Origin: Paraburkholderia guartelaensis | GTDB taxonomy: Bacteria > Pseudomonadota > Gammaproteobacteria > Burkholderiales > Burkholderiaceae | DNA: 64,000 bases | Reading direction: 5' to 3' | Assembly: GCF_004353905.1 (NCBI RefSeq) | Contig: NZ_SMOD01000025.1 | Coordinates: forward strand, 62,001 to 126,000 | In this document: piece after piece, positions 7,129-15,220 of the stretch | Layout: each line of letters opens with the position of its first letter | Position numbering within the stretch: the first letter of the stretch is position 1 | Made by a program: the position numbers and the translations under genes | The notes under the pieces: generated by a model | Seen by the model: only the letters and a program-made list of their open reading frames with translations | Told to the model about the DNA's origin: nothing | Databases searched by the model: none

Positions 7129-9210
7129 ATGGCAGTGGACTACACGACTCGCGACGGCGTCGCCGTCATCACGCTCAATAATCCGCCCGTCAACGGCCTC
7201 GGGCATTCGACCCGCGCAGGCATTGTCGAGGGTCTCGCGCGCGCCGCGAGCGATCCGGCCGTTGCGGCCATCGTGATCACGGGCGCCGGCAAGGCGTTCT
7301 CGGGCGGCGCGGATATTACCGAATTCAACACGCCCAAGGCGATGCAGGAGCCGACGCTCCACACCGTCATCAAGGAAGTCGAAAGGAGCGCGAAGCCGGT
7401 CGTGGCCGCGATCCACAGCGTGGCCATGGGCGGCGGTCTCGAACTGGCGCTCGGCGCGCACTACCGTATCGCTGCTCCCGGCGCGCAGATCGCGCTGCCC
7501 GAAGTGAAGCTCGGCATTCTGCCAGGCGCGGGCGGCACGCAGCGTCTGCCGCGTGCGATCGGTCTCGAAGCCGCGCTCAACATGATCGTCACGGGCGCGC
7601 CGGTGATGAGCGAAAAGCTCGCGAATTCGGGGCTCTTCGACGCCATGGCGCAAGGCGATCTGCTCGAAGAGGCAATCGCATTCGCACGCAAGGCGGCCGA
7701 CAAGCCGGGCCCGCATCCGCTCGTGCGCAACCGCAAGATCGAACATCCGAACGCCGAAGGCTTCCTGCAGTTCTCGCGCAATACCGTCGGCGCGATGGCG
7801 AAGAACTACCCCGCGCCGGTGAAGTGCGTCGACGCCATCGCGGCGGGTGTGAAGCAGGGCTTCGACAAGGGCCTCGTGTTCGAGCGCGAATGCTTCCTCG
7901 AACTCGTGCAGACGCCGGAAAGCCGCGCGCTGCGCCACGCGTTCTTCGGCGAGCGCGCCGCGAGCAAGATTCCCGACGTGCCGTCGAGCACGCCCACGCG
8001 CGACATCCAGAAGGTGGCCGTGATCGGCGCGGGCACGATGGGCGGCGGCATCACGATGAACTTCCTCAACGCGGGCGTGCCGGTCACGCTGCTGGAAACG
8101 AAGCAGGAAGCGCTCGATCGCGGCCTCGCCACGATCCGCAAGAACTACGAAGCGCAGGTCAAGAAGGGCAAGCTCACGCAGGAGAAGCTGGAAGCGCGCA
8201 TGGCGCTCATCAGCCCGACGCTCTCCTACGACGACCTCAAGCAAGCCGATCTCATCATCGAAGCGGTGTTCGAAGAACTCGGCGTGAAGGAGCAGGTGTT
8301 CAAACGCCTCGACGAAGTCGCCAAGGCCGGCGCGATCCTCGCCTCGAACACCTCGACGCTCGACGTCGACAAGATCGCGGCGTTCACGAAGCGTCCGCAG
8401 GACGTGGTGGGCCTGCACTTCTTTAGTCCTGCCAACGTGATGAAGCTGCTCGAAGTCGTGCGCGGCAAGGAAACGGGCAAGGACGTGCTCGCCACCGTCA
8501 TGCAGGTCGCGAAGAAGATCCGCAAGACGGCCGTGGTTTCGGGCGTGTGTGACGGCTTCATCGGCAACCGCATGATCGAGCAGTACGTGCGTCAGGCGCT
8601 CTACATGCTCGAAGAAGGCGCGCTGCCCGCGCAAGTGGACCGTGCAGTCGAGAAGTTCGGCTTCGCGATGGGCCCGTTCCGCATGAGCGACCTGGCCGGC
8701 AACGATATCGGCTGGGCCATTCGCAAGCGCCGTTATCAGGAACACCCGGACATGAAGTACTCGAAGATCGCCGACCGTCTGTGCGAGACAGGCCGCTTCG
8801 GGCAGAAGACCGGCGCGGGCTGGTACGACTACAAGGCGGGCGAGCGCAACGCGCTGCCTTCGAAACTCGTCGACGAGATGATCGTGGCGTACTCGAAGGA
8901 AGCCGGTGTGGAACGACGCAAGATCAGCGACGAGGAAATCGTCGAGCGTCTCGTGTTCTCGCTCGTCAATGAGGGCGCGAAGATTCTCGAAGAGGGCATC
9001 GCTTCGAAGGCATCGGACATCGACATGGTCTATCTCACGGGCTATGGCTTCCCGCTGTGGCGTGGCGGCCCGATGCTGTACGCCGACACGGTTGGCCTCT
9101 ACAACGTCGAGCGCGCCATCCGCCGCTACGCGCAGCAGCGCAATGGCGAGGCGTGGGAAGTCGCGCCGTCGATCGTCGAGCTGGCTGCCTGTGGCGGTAC
9201 GTTCAACTAA
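7129..9210 (+). CDS. 3-hydroxyacyl-CoA dehydrogenase / enoyl-CoA hydratase fusion (FadB/FadJ-like)
   Basis: This 693-residue multifunctional enzyme should carry out hydration and NAD-dependent oxidation steps of fatty-acid beta-oxidation. Residues about 1-190 form a crotonase domain with the oxyanion-hole segments AFSGGADI and VAMGGGLELALG, and the PEVKLGILPGAGGTQRLPR block holding the catalytic glutamates. From about residue 300 a Rossmann domain follows (VIGAGTMGGGI), with the dehydrogenase signature GLHFFSPANVMKLLEVV and catalytic His, then two C-terminal helical domains (DGFIGNRM, TGYGFPLWRGGP). The start at 7129 is chosen because ggaggcagg precedes it closely; the 56-codon upstream extension is not family-like. 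It is shorter at the N-terminus than FadB of Escherichia coli and resembles the peroxisomal-type monomeric enzyme. Confidence 0.93.
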   Translation: MAVDYTTRDGVAVITLNNPPVNGLGHSTRAGIVEGLARAASDPAVAAIVITGAGKAFSGGADITEFNTPKAMQEPTLHTVIKEVERSAKPVVAAIHSVAMGGGLELALGAHYRIAAPGAQIALPEVKLGILPGAGGTQRLPRAIGLEAALNMIVTGAPVMSEKLANSGLFDAMAQGDLLEEAIAFARKAADKPGPHPLVRNRKIEHPNAEGFLQFSRNTVGAMAKNYPAPVKCVDAIAAGVKQGFDKGLVFERECFLELVQTPESRALRHAFFGERAASKIPDVPSSTPTRDIQKVAVIGAGTMGGGITMNFLNAGVPVTLLETKQEALDRGLATIRKNYEAQVKKGKLTQEKLEARMALISPTLSYDDLKQADLIIEAVFEELGVKEQVFKRLDEVAKAGAILASNTSTLDVDKIAAFTKRPQDVVGLHFFSPANVMKLLEVVRGKETGKDVLATVMQVAKKIRKTAVVSGVCDGFIGNRMIEQYVRQALYMLEEGALPAQVDRAVEKFGFAMGPFRMSDLAGNDIGWAIRKRRYQEHPDMKYSKIADRLCETGRFGQKTGAGWYDYKAGERNALPSKLVDEMIVAYSKEAGVERRKISDEEIVERLVFSLVNEGAKILEEGIASKASDIDMVYLTGYGFPLWRGGPMLYADTVGLYNVERAIRRYAQQRNGEAWEVAPSIVELAACGGTFN

Positions 9211-9253
9211 GCATCACTCACGGACGCAAAAGCGGACGAACAGGCGGACGAAC

Positions 9254-9892
9254 ATGATGAGAAGCGCAGACGACGTGCTCCTGCTGATCGACCTGCAATA
9301 CGACTTCATGCCCGGCGGCGCGCTTGCTGTCGCGCGTGGCGATGAAGTCGTGCCGGTCGCGAACCGCCTCGTGCAGGGCTTCAGCAACGTGGTGCTCACG
9401 CAAGACTGGCACCCGGCGCAGCACGTTTCGTTTGCGGCCAACCACGCGGGGCGCGCGCCGTTCGAGACGACGGCGCTGCCCTACGGCGAGCAGGTGCTGT
9501 GGCCCGTGCATTGCGTGCAGGGCACCGAAGGCGCTGCGCTGCATCGCGACCTGAACGTGCCGCATGCGCGCGCGGTGATCCGCAAGGGCCATCACGCCGA
9601 TGTGGACAGCTACTCCGCGTTTCTCGAAGCCGACCGCAAAACGCCCACGGGCCTCGCGGGCTATCTGCGCGACGTAGGTGTGAAGCGCGTGTACTGCTGC
9701 GGCCTCGCGACCGACTATTGCGTGGCGTGGTCCGCGCTCGATGCGCGCGCCGCGGGCTTCGAAACCGTGCTGATCGAAGACGCCTCGCGCGCTATCGACC
9801 TGAATGGCTCGCTTGCCGCCGCGTGGCAGCAGTTGCTTGACGCCGGTGTGAAGCGCGCGCAATCGGCCGAGGTGCTGGCACTGTCCGCTTGA
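9254..9892 (+). CDS. pncA: Nicotinamidase
   Basis: The enzyme hydrolyses nicotinamide to nicotinate in the NAD salvage pathway. The 212-residue protein has the isochorismatase-like hydrolase fold with the PncA triad: Asp in LIDLQYDFMPGG, Lys in RKGHH, and the nucleophilic Cys in GLATDYCV. The metal-binding segment TQDWHP with a following His is present, and HCVQGTEGA matches the family's substrate-loop region. It starts 44 bp after the trifunctional beta-oxidation gene and ends 54 bp before thiolase on the same strand, so it looks co-transcribed with a fatty-acid pathway. ATG 9254 and ATG 9257 are adjacent; the first is used. Confidence 0.93.
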   Translation: MMRSADDVLLLIDLQYDFMPGGALAVARGDEVVPVANRLVQGFSNVVLTQDWHPAQHVSFAANHAGRAPFETTALPYGEQVLWPVHCVQGTEGAALHRDLNVPHARAVIRKGHHADVDSYSAFLEADRKTPTGLAGYLRDVGVKRVYCCGLATDYCVAWSALDARAAGFETVLIEDASRAIDLNGSLAAAWQQLLDAGVKRAQSAEVLALSA

Positions 9893-9945
9893 ACGTCCAA
9901 TCAAAGACATCCTCTGGATTCAATATTCGTAGTGGGAGACATCGC

Positions 9946-11124
9946 ATGACTGACGCCGTAATCGTATCGACCGCCCGCACGGGCCTCGCCAAATCCTGGA
10001 AGGGCGCCTTCAACATGACGCACGGCGCCACGCTCGGCGGCCATGTGACGCAAGCCGCCGTCGAGCGCGCGAAGATCGACCCCGCCCGCGTGGAAGACGT
10101 GATCATGGGCTGCGCGAACCCCGAAGGCGCAACGGGTGCGAATATCGCGCGCCAGATCGCGCTGCGCGCGGGCCTGCCCGTGAGCGTGCCGGGCATGACG
10201 GTGAACCGCTTCTGTTCATCCGGACTCCAGACGATTGCGCTTGCCGCGCAACGCGTGATCGTGGGCGAAGGCGACGTGTTCGTTGCGGGCGGCGTGGAAT
10301 CGATCTCGTGCGTGCAGAACGAGATGAACCGCCACATGGTGGCCGAAGGCTGGCTCAACCAGCACAAGCCGGAAATCTACTGGAGCATGCTGCAAACGGC
10401 CGAAAACGTCGCGAAGCGCTATGAAATCTCGAAGGAGCGCCAGGACGAATACGGCGTGCAGTCGCAGCTGCGCGCGGCGGCCGCACAGGCCGCGGGTCTC
10501 TTCAACGATGAAATCGTGCCGATGACGGTGCTTGCCGGTGTTGCCGACAAGGCGACCGGACAGCTCGTCACGAAGGAAGTGACGATCGCAGCCGACGAAG
10601 GCATTCGCGCCGACACCACGCTCGAAGGCGTTGCGAAGATTCGCACGGCGATGCCGGGCGGCGTCATTACGGCTGGCAACGCGAGCCAGTTCTCGGACGG
10701 TGCGAGCGCCTGCGTCGTGATGAACGCGAAGGTCGCGGAGCGCGAAGGCCTGCAGCCGCTCGGCATTTTCCGCGGCTTCGCCGTCGCGGGCTGCGAGCCG
10801 GACGAGATGGGCATCGGTCCCGTGTTCGCCGTGCCCAAGCTGCTCAAGCAGACGGGCATGAAGGTCGAGGACATCGGCCTGTGGGAGCTGAACGAAGCGT
10901 TCGCGGTGCAGGTGCTGTATTGCCGCGACAAGCTCGGCATTCCCGCCGACCGTCTGAACGTGAACGGCGGCGCGATTGCCGTCGGCCACCCGTATGGCGT
11001 GTCGGGCGCGCGCCTCACGGGCCACGCGCTCATCGAAGGCAAGCGCCGCGGCGCGAAGTTCGTCGTGGTGACGATGTGCATCGGCGGCGGGCAGGGCGCC
11101 GCCGGCCTCTTCGAAGTCGTGTGA
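9946..11124 (+). CDS. Acetyl-CoA acyltransferase (thiolase)
   Basis: Thiolase catalyses the CoA-dependent cleavage of 3-ketoacyl-CoA to acetyl-CoA and a shortened acyl-CoA, the last step of beta-oxidation. The 392-residue protein has the acylated cysteine in NRFCSSGLQT, the central LNEAFA segment, NVNGGAIAVGHPYGVSGAR with the catalytic His, and the second cysteine in TMCIGGGQGAAG near the C-terminus. Start 9946 is preceded by gtgggaga. Together with the upstream hydratase/dehydrogenase it completes a beta-oxidation cycle apart from the acyl-CoA dehydrogenase; one such gene lies at 48 kb. Whether it prefers degradative long-chain or short-chain substrates cannot be settled here. Confidence 0.94.
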   Translation: MTDAVIVSTARTGLAKSWKGAFNMTHGATLGGHVTQAAVERAKIDPARVEDVIMGCANPEGATGANIARQIALRAGLPVSVPGMTVNRFCSSGLQTIALAAQRVIVGEGDVFVAGGVESISCVQNEMNRHMVAEGWLNQHKPEIYWSMLQTAENVAKRYEISKERQDEYGVQSQLRAAAAQAAGLFNDEIVPMTVLAGVADKATGQLVTKEVTIAADEGIRADTTLEGVAKIRTAMPGGVITAGNASQFSDGASACVVMNAKVAEREGLQPLGIFRGFAVAGCEPDEMGIGPVFAVPKLLKQTGMKVEDIGLWELNEAFAVQVLYCRDKLGIPADRLNVNGGAIAVGHPYGVSGARLTGHALIEGKRRGAKFVVVTMCIGGGQGAAGLFEVV

Positions 11125-11132
11125 TGCACGGT

Positions 11133-11161
11133 GCGGCGGACTCGCGAGAGTCTGCCGCCGC
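11133..11161 (+). terminator. Strong hairpin after thiolase
   Basis: A GC-rich stem (left arm 11133-11143, right arm 11148-11161 with a 3-nt bulge) starts 8 bp after the thiolase stop. There is no T tract, so it may act as a 3' stabiliser or weak terminator rather than a classic one. Confidence 0.45.
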
Positions 11162-11310
11162 CTCGGCTACGGCACCGCTTTTCACCGCTTTCCCGCGGCT
11201 TTCCGCGCGCCGGGCCGCTCTCGTGCGCGAGCCGCTGCGGGTATCATGACGGCTGTCGGCGCGCGCGCGGTGCGGCGCCTGTTCCCATGCAGACTGAAAG
11301 AGGTGAGTTC

Positions 11311-11613
11311 GTGATTCGTCATATCGTGATGTGGAAGCTCAAGGAGTCGGCCGAAGGCGCGACGCGCGCCGAGAACGTCGTGAAGTTCAAGGCGCTGCTC
11401 GAAGGCTGCCGCGATCTCGTGCCGGGCACGCTGCACCTCGAAGTCGGTGTGGCCGCGCCGGGCCTCGCTTCCACATTCGACCTCGTACTCGTCTCCGACT
11501 TCGCCGATCAGGCCGCGCTCGACGGCTATCAGGACCACCCCGAGCATCTCGTCGTGAAGCAGTTCGCGAAGCTCGTGGTCGAGTCGCGCCAGTGCGTGGA
11601 TTACGTGGTCTAA
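11311..11613 (+). CDS. Dabb (stress-responsive A/B barrel) family protein
   Basis: A 100-residue protein of the dimeric alpha/beta-barrel (Dabb) family, recognisable by the opening IRHIVMWKLKE, the middle DLVLVSDFADQAALDGYQDHPEH and the closing strand RQCVDYVV. Family members are small dimeric ferredoxin-like proteins; a few are enzymes, most have no assigned function. The GTG at 11311 is chosen because agaggtga lies just upstream at good spacing and the conserved domain begins at the next residue; an ATG at 11287 would add eight unconserved residues. It ends 8 bp before the thioesterase gene, so the two are likely co-translated. Confidence 0.82.
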   Translation: MIRHIVMWKLKESAEGATRAENVVKFKALLEGCRDLVPGTLHLEVGVAAPGLASTFDLVLVSDFADQAALDGYQDHPEHLVVKQFAKLVVESRQCVDYVV

Positions 11614-11621
11614 CGCGCATC

Positions 11622-12149
11622 ATGACCGGTACCGCAGATCAGTCCCCGGGCGGCGGCGCGCCAAAAGGCGAAGACGCACAACATCCGCAAACGTCGCTCA
11701 CGATCATCGAGAGTCCCTTCGTCGAGCACCTCGGCGCGCAACTCGTGAGCGCGCGTGACGGCGCGAGCGAAGTCTTGCTGCCGCTCGCCGAACGGCATCT
11801 GAATACGTGGGACGTCGCGCACGGCGGCGTCACGATGACGCTCGCCGACATCGCGCTCGCGATGGCCGCGCGCAGCGTCGCTGCCGACGGCGTGGGCGTC
11901 GTCACCGTCGAAATGAAAGTGAACTTCATGCAGCCTGGGCGCGGCGAATTGCGCGCCACGGGCCGCGTGCTGCACCGTTCCACCACCATGGCCTATTGCG
12001 AAGGCGAGATTCGCGACAGCGAAGGCCATTTCGTCGCCAAGGCGCTCGGCACCTTCAAGTACATGCGCCGGCTTGCGGTGGGCCGCGACGTGACGCGTCA
12101 GCGTCTGCGCAGCGACCCCAGCGCACGGCCGGGCCCGAGCGACGGTTAA
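11622..12149 (+). CDS. PaaI-like hotdog-fold thioesterase
   Basis: This 175-residue protein probably hydrolyses an acyl- or aryl-CoA thioester. The single hotdog domain shows the family signature WDVAHGGVTMTLADIALAMAA, in which the Asp on the central helix is the usual catalytic acid of the PaaI/YdiI type. The strands VTVEMKVNFMQP and the closing ALGTFKYMRR complete the fold. The first 25 residues are Gly/Gln/Pro-rich and the last 20 Arg/Pro-rich, both probably disordered. The gene follows the Dabb gene by 8 bp within the acyl-CoA block, consistent with a CoA-recycling role. The substrate is unknown. Confidence 0.85.
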   Translation: MTGTADQSPGGGAPKGEDAQHPQTSLTIIESPFVEHLGAQLVSARDGASEVLLPLAERHLNTWDVAHGGVTMTLADIALAMAARSVAADGVGVVTVEMKVNFMQPGRGELRATGRVLHRSTTMAYCEGEIRDSEGHFVAKALGTFKYMRRLAVGRDVTRQRLRSDPSARPGPSDG

Positions 12150-12259
12150 ACGCGCGACCGGGCGCGTACGAGGGCTTTGCTCGTGCGCACCCGATCGCTG
12201 TTCTCTCGCGCGGCTGGCGTTCAACGCCTCGCCGCGCCCAACGAAGCAACACGGACGCC

Positions 12260-13258
12260 ATGACCCAGACCAATCGCCAGATCCTGCTCGCTTCGCGCCC
12301 GGAAGGCGCCGCGAGCGTCGATAACTTCCGCCTCGTCAAAACGCCGCTCGCAGCGCTCGAAGAGGGCCAGGTGCGCGTGCGCAACCACTATCTTTCGCTC
12401 GACCCGTACATGCGCGGGCGGATGAACGACAGCAAGTCGTACGCGGCGCCGCAGCCGCTCGACTCGGTGATGATCGGCGGCACGGTGGGCGAAGTGGTCG
12501 AGTCGCGCAACGCGAAGTTCAAGCCCGGCGACAAGGTGGTGGGCATGTTCGGCTGGCAGGAGTTCGGCACCTCGAACGGCAGCGACCTGCATGTCGTCGA
12601 TACGACGCATGTGCCGCTTTCCGCATACCTCGGGCCGGTGGGCATGCCGGGCGTCACCGCGTGGTATGGCCTGAATCGCATCATCGAGCCGAAGGCCGGG
12701 CAAACCGTCGTCGTGAGCGCGGCGAGCGGAGCGGTGGGCAGCGTGGTCGGCCAGCTTGCGAAGCGCGCGGGCTGCCGCGCGGTGGGTATCGCGGGCGGCG
12801 CGGACAAATGCCGCTATGTCGTGGAGACGCTCGGTTTCGACGCATGCGTCGATTACAAGGCCGGCAATCTCTATCAGGATCTGAAGGCCGCGACGCCGGA
12901 CGGCGTGGACGGCTACTTCGAGAACGTCGGCGGTGCGGTGCTCGACGCGACGCTCGCGCGCATGAACGCGTTCGGCCGCATCGCGCTGTGCGGGATGATC
13001 GCCGGTTACGACGGCGAGCCGATGCCGCTCAAGTATCCGCAACTGCTGCTCACGCAGCGCCTGCTCGTGCAGGGCTTCATCGTGAGCGAACATATGGAAG
13101 TGTGGCCGCAGGCGCTCACTGAACTGGGTACGCTGGTCGCGAAGCAGCAGCTCGCGTATCGCGAGACCGTGGCCGACGGGCTCGAGAACGCGCCGAGTGC
13201 GTTCCTCGGCATGCTCAAAGGCCAGAACTTCGGCAAGCAGCTCGTCAAGCTGATCTAA
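12260..13258 (+). CDS. NADP-dependent oxidoreductase, CurA/leukotriene B4 dehydrogenase type MDR
   Basis: A zinc-free medium-chain reductase of 332 residues that should reduce an activated C=C bond of an enal, enone or similar compound with NADPH. The family motif LSLDPYMRGRM lies near residue 45. The nucleotide-binding loop reads VVSAASGAVGSVVGQLAKRAGC, interrupted nowhere. The segment YFENVGGAVLDATL and the end RLLVQGFIVSEH are typical of CurA-like enzymes, and no zinc-ligand cysteine cluster is present. It is followed by a strong terminator and preceded by the thioesterase gene with a 110-bp gap. The physiological substrate is not evident. Confidence 0.9.
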   Translation: MTQTNRQILLASRPEGAASVDNFRLVKTPLAALEEGQVRVRNHYLSLDPYMRGRMNDSKSYAAPQPLDSVMIGGTVGEVVESRNAKFKPGDKVVGMFGWQEFGTSNGSDLHVVDTTHVPLSAYLGPVGMPGVTAWYGLNRIIEPKAGQTVVVSAASGAVGSVVGQLAKRAGCRAVGIAGGADKCRYVVETLGFDACVDYKAGNLYQDLKAATPDGVDGYFENVGGAVLDATLARMNAFGRIALCGMIAGYDGEPMPLKYPQLLLTQRLLVQGFIVSEHMEVWPQALTELGTLVAKQQLAYRETVADGLENAPSAFLGMLKGQNFGKQLVKLI

Positions 13259-13271
13259 CTGACTCAACGTC

Positions 13272-13303
13272 AGCGAAGCGCCCGGAAAGGGCGCTTCGCT
13301 TTT
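13272..13303 (+). terminator. Intrinsic terminator after CurA-type reductase
   Basis: A perfect 12-bp stem (agcgaagcgccc / gggcgcttcgct) with a 5-nt loop ends in a short T run (13300-13303), 13 bp after the reductase stop. Confidence 0.85.
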
Positions 13304-13345
13304 CCGTGCGCAGTACTCACCGCAACCTTTACCGCAGGATTCGCA

Positions 13346-14227
13346 ATGTCCGAACCGTTTGAGTTCGACGGCCGCGTGGCCGTCATCACGGGCGCGGCAA
13401 GCGGCTTTGGCCGCGCGTTCGCGCAACAGGCCGCAGCGCTCGGCATGAAGCTCGTGCTCGCCGACGTCGACCAGACGCTGCTCGACGAAACCGTCAACGC
13501 ATTGCGCGACGGCGGCGCGCAGGTCATCGGCGTGCGCACCGACGTACGCGATGCCGCGCAGGTCGATGCACTCGCGAAGGCCGCGCTCGACACTTATGGC
13601 AAGGTTCATCTGCTCTTCAACAACGCGGGTGTCGGTACCGGCGGCTTCGTGTGGGAAGCCAGCGCGAAGGACTGGGACTGGGTGTTCGGCGTGAACGTGA
13701 TGGGCGTGGCCAATGGCGTGCGCAGCTTCACGCCAGCGATGCTCGCGCAGGGCGAGCGCGCGCATATCGTCAACACGGCTTCGGTGGCGGGGCTGCTTTC
13801 GCCGCCCGCCATGGGCGTGTACAACGCGTCCAAGCATGCCGTGGTCTCGCTCACCGAGACGCTTTATCACGACCTGAAGAATGTGACCGACAAGGTGAGC
13901 TGCTCGCTGCTGTGCCCGGCCTTCGTGTCGACCGGCATTGCGAACGCCGAGCGCGCCCGCCCTGACGATTTGCGCAACGAAGCGCCGCCCACGCGCTCGC
14001 AGCAAGCCGCCGATCTGCAGTTGCAGCGCGCGGTGCGCTCCGGCAAGCTCACGCCCGACGACGTCGCGAAGGCGACCTTCGACGCCGTGCGGGAAGGGCG
14101 CTTCTATATCCTCACGCATCCGCAGATTCTCCCTTCGGTGAAGCTGCGTCATGAGGACATCGAAACATTGCGCAACCCGACCGATCCGCTCTCGCTCAAA
14201 CCTGAAGTCAAGAAAGCGCCGCAATAA
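13346..14227 (+). CDS. SDR family oxidoreductase
   Basis: A classical short-chain dehydrogenase/reductase of 293 residues. The cofactor motif TGAASGFG (TGxxxGxG) lies at about residue 16, NNAG at about 90, the catalytic Ser in NTASVAG and the YNASK pair (YxxxK) at about 160. The acidic residue at the end of beta-2 (LADVD) suggests NAD rather than NADP. The C-terminal extension beyond residue 250 (KLRHEDIETLRNPTDP) is typical of SDRs seen beside fatty-acid genes. It lies 23 bp before the esterase gene on the same strand, so the two probably form an operon behind the upstream terminator. The substrate is unknown. Confidence 0.9.
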   Translation: MSEPFEFDGRVAVITGAASGFGRAFAQQAAALGMKLVLADVDQTLLDETVNALRDGGAQVIGVRTDVRDAAQVDALAKAALDTYGKVHLLFNNAGVGTGGFVWEASAKDWDWVFGVNVMGVANGVRSFTPAMLAQGERAHIVNTASVAGLLSPPAMGVYNASKHAVVSLTETLYHDLKNVTDKVSCSLLCPAFVSTGIANAERARPDDLRNEAPPTRSQQAADLQLQRAVRSGKLTPDDVAKATFDAVREGRFYILTHPQILPSVKLRHEDIETLRNPTDPLSLKPEVKKAPQ

Positions 14228-14250
14228 ACGCGGCGCACGGGGTCCGTGCC

Positions 14251-15213
14251 ATGCCACTCACCGCGAAGATCGCACTCGTGCTCGACATGGTGGCCCGCAC
14301 GGGCCGCGCGCCTTATCACGAACAGACGGCACAGGAGGCGCGCGCGGAGTATGAAAAGAGCGCGTCGGTGCTCGAAATCCCGTCTGCGCCGATGCACGGA
14401 GTGGAAGACCTGCAGGTTCCGACGCGTGACGGCGCGACGATCCGCGCGCGCCTGTATTTGCCGGTCGAGCCGCACTGGGCGGAACCGCTGCCCGTGCTCG
14501 TCTACTATCACGGCGGCGGCTTCACGATTGGCAGCGTCGACACGCACGATGCGCTGTGCCGCATGTTCGCCCGCGACGCGCGCTGCGCCGTGTTTTCCGT
14601 GGATTATCGCCTCGCGCCCGAACATCGTTTTCCGACCGCGGTGCATGACGCTTTCGACGCCTACGCGTGGCTCCACGCCCATGCGGCCGAATATGCGCTC
14701 GACGCCTCGCGCTTCGCCGTGGGTGGCGACAGTGCGGGCGGCACGCTTGCCACGGTTTGCGCAGTGCTGGCGCGCGACGCGGGTATCGCACCGGTGCTGC
14801 AGCTGCTGTTCTATCCGGCGGTGAGCGCGCATCAGCAGAGCGAATCGCACCAGCGTCTTGCCGATGGCCATTTGCTGACCGCGCCGACAATCCAGTGGTT
14901 CTTCAATCACTACGTGCGCAATGACTCGGATCGCGACGACTGGCGCTTCGCGCCGCTCGACGGCACGCGCGGCGAGCCGGATTTTCGTGGCGTCGCGCCT
15001 GCGTGGATCGGCGTGGCCGAATTCGATCCGCTCGTGGACGAAGGCGAAGCCTATGCGAAAAAGCTGCGCGAAGCCGGCAACGAGGTCACCCTCGTGCGAT
15101 ACGACGGCGTGATTCACGAGTTCATCAAGATGGGCGCGTTCATCGACGAGGCGCGGCGCGCGCAGCAGCAAGCCGCCCACGCGCTGCGCGTGGCGTTCGG
15201 CACGGGCGACTGA
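14251..15213 (+). CDS. Alpha/beta hydrolase, hormone-sensitive-lipase (HSL) family esterase
   Basis: A 320-residue carboxylesterase of family IV. The oxyanion-hole motif HGGGF lies at about residue 91, the nucleophile elbow GDSAGG at about 160, the acid Asp in AEFDPLVDEG at about 255 and the catalytic His in GVIHEF at about 287. The N-terminal cap region (residues 1-45) matches family members that accept short- to medium-chain acyl esters. No signal peptide is seen, so it acts in the cytoplasm. It starts 23 bp after the SDR gene and ends only 7 bp before the convergent NRDE gene. Together with the SDR it may process an ester or lactone intermediate; that is inference. Confidence 0.9.
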   Translation: MPLTAKIALVLDMVARTGRAPYHEQTAQEARAEYEKSASVLEIPSAPMHGVEDLQVPTRDGATIRARLYLPVEPHWAEPLPVLVYYHGGGFTIGSVDTHDALCRMFARDARCAVFSVDYRLAPEHRFPTAVHDAFDAYAWLHAHAAEYALDASRFAVGGDSAGGTLATVCAVLARDAGIAPVLQLLFYPAVSAHQQSESHQRLADGHLLTAPTIQWFFNHYVRNDSDRDDWRFAPLDGTRGEPDFRGVAPAWIGVAEFDPLVDEGEAYAKKLREAGNEVTLVRYDGVIHEFIKMGAFIDEARRAQQQAAHALRVAFGTGD

Positions 15214-15220
15214 AGCGCGC

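Noticed and set aside
6895..8745. 616-codon minus-strand ORF opposite the beta-oxidation fusion gene
   Set aside because: It is an Arg/His-rich shadow of a clear catabolic gene, caused by high third-position GC. The same applies to the 678-codon minus ORF at 12221-14257 and the 748-codon minus ORF at 32140-34386.
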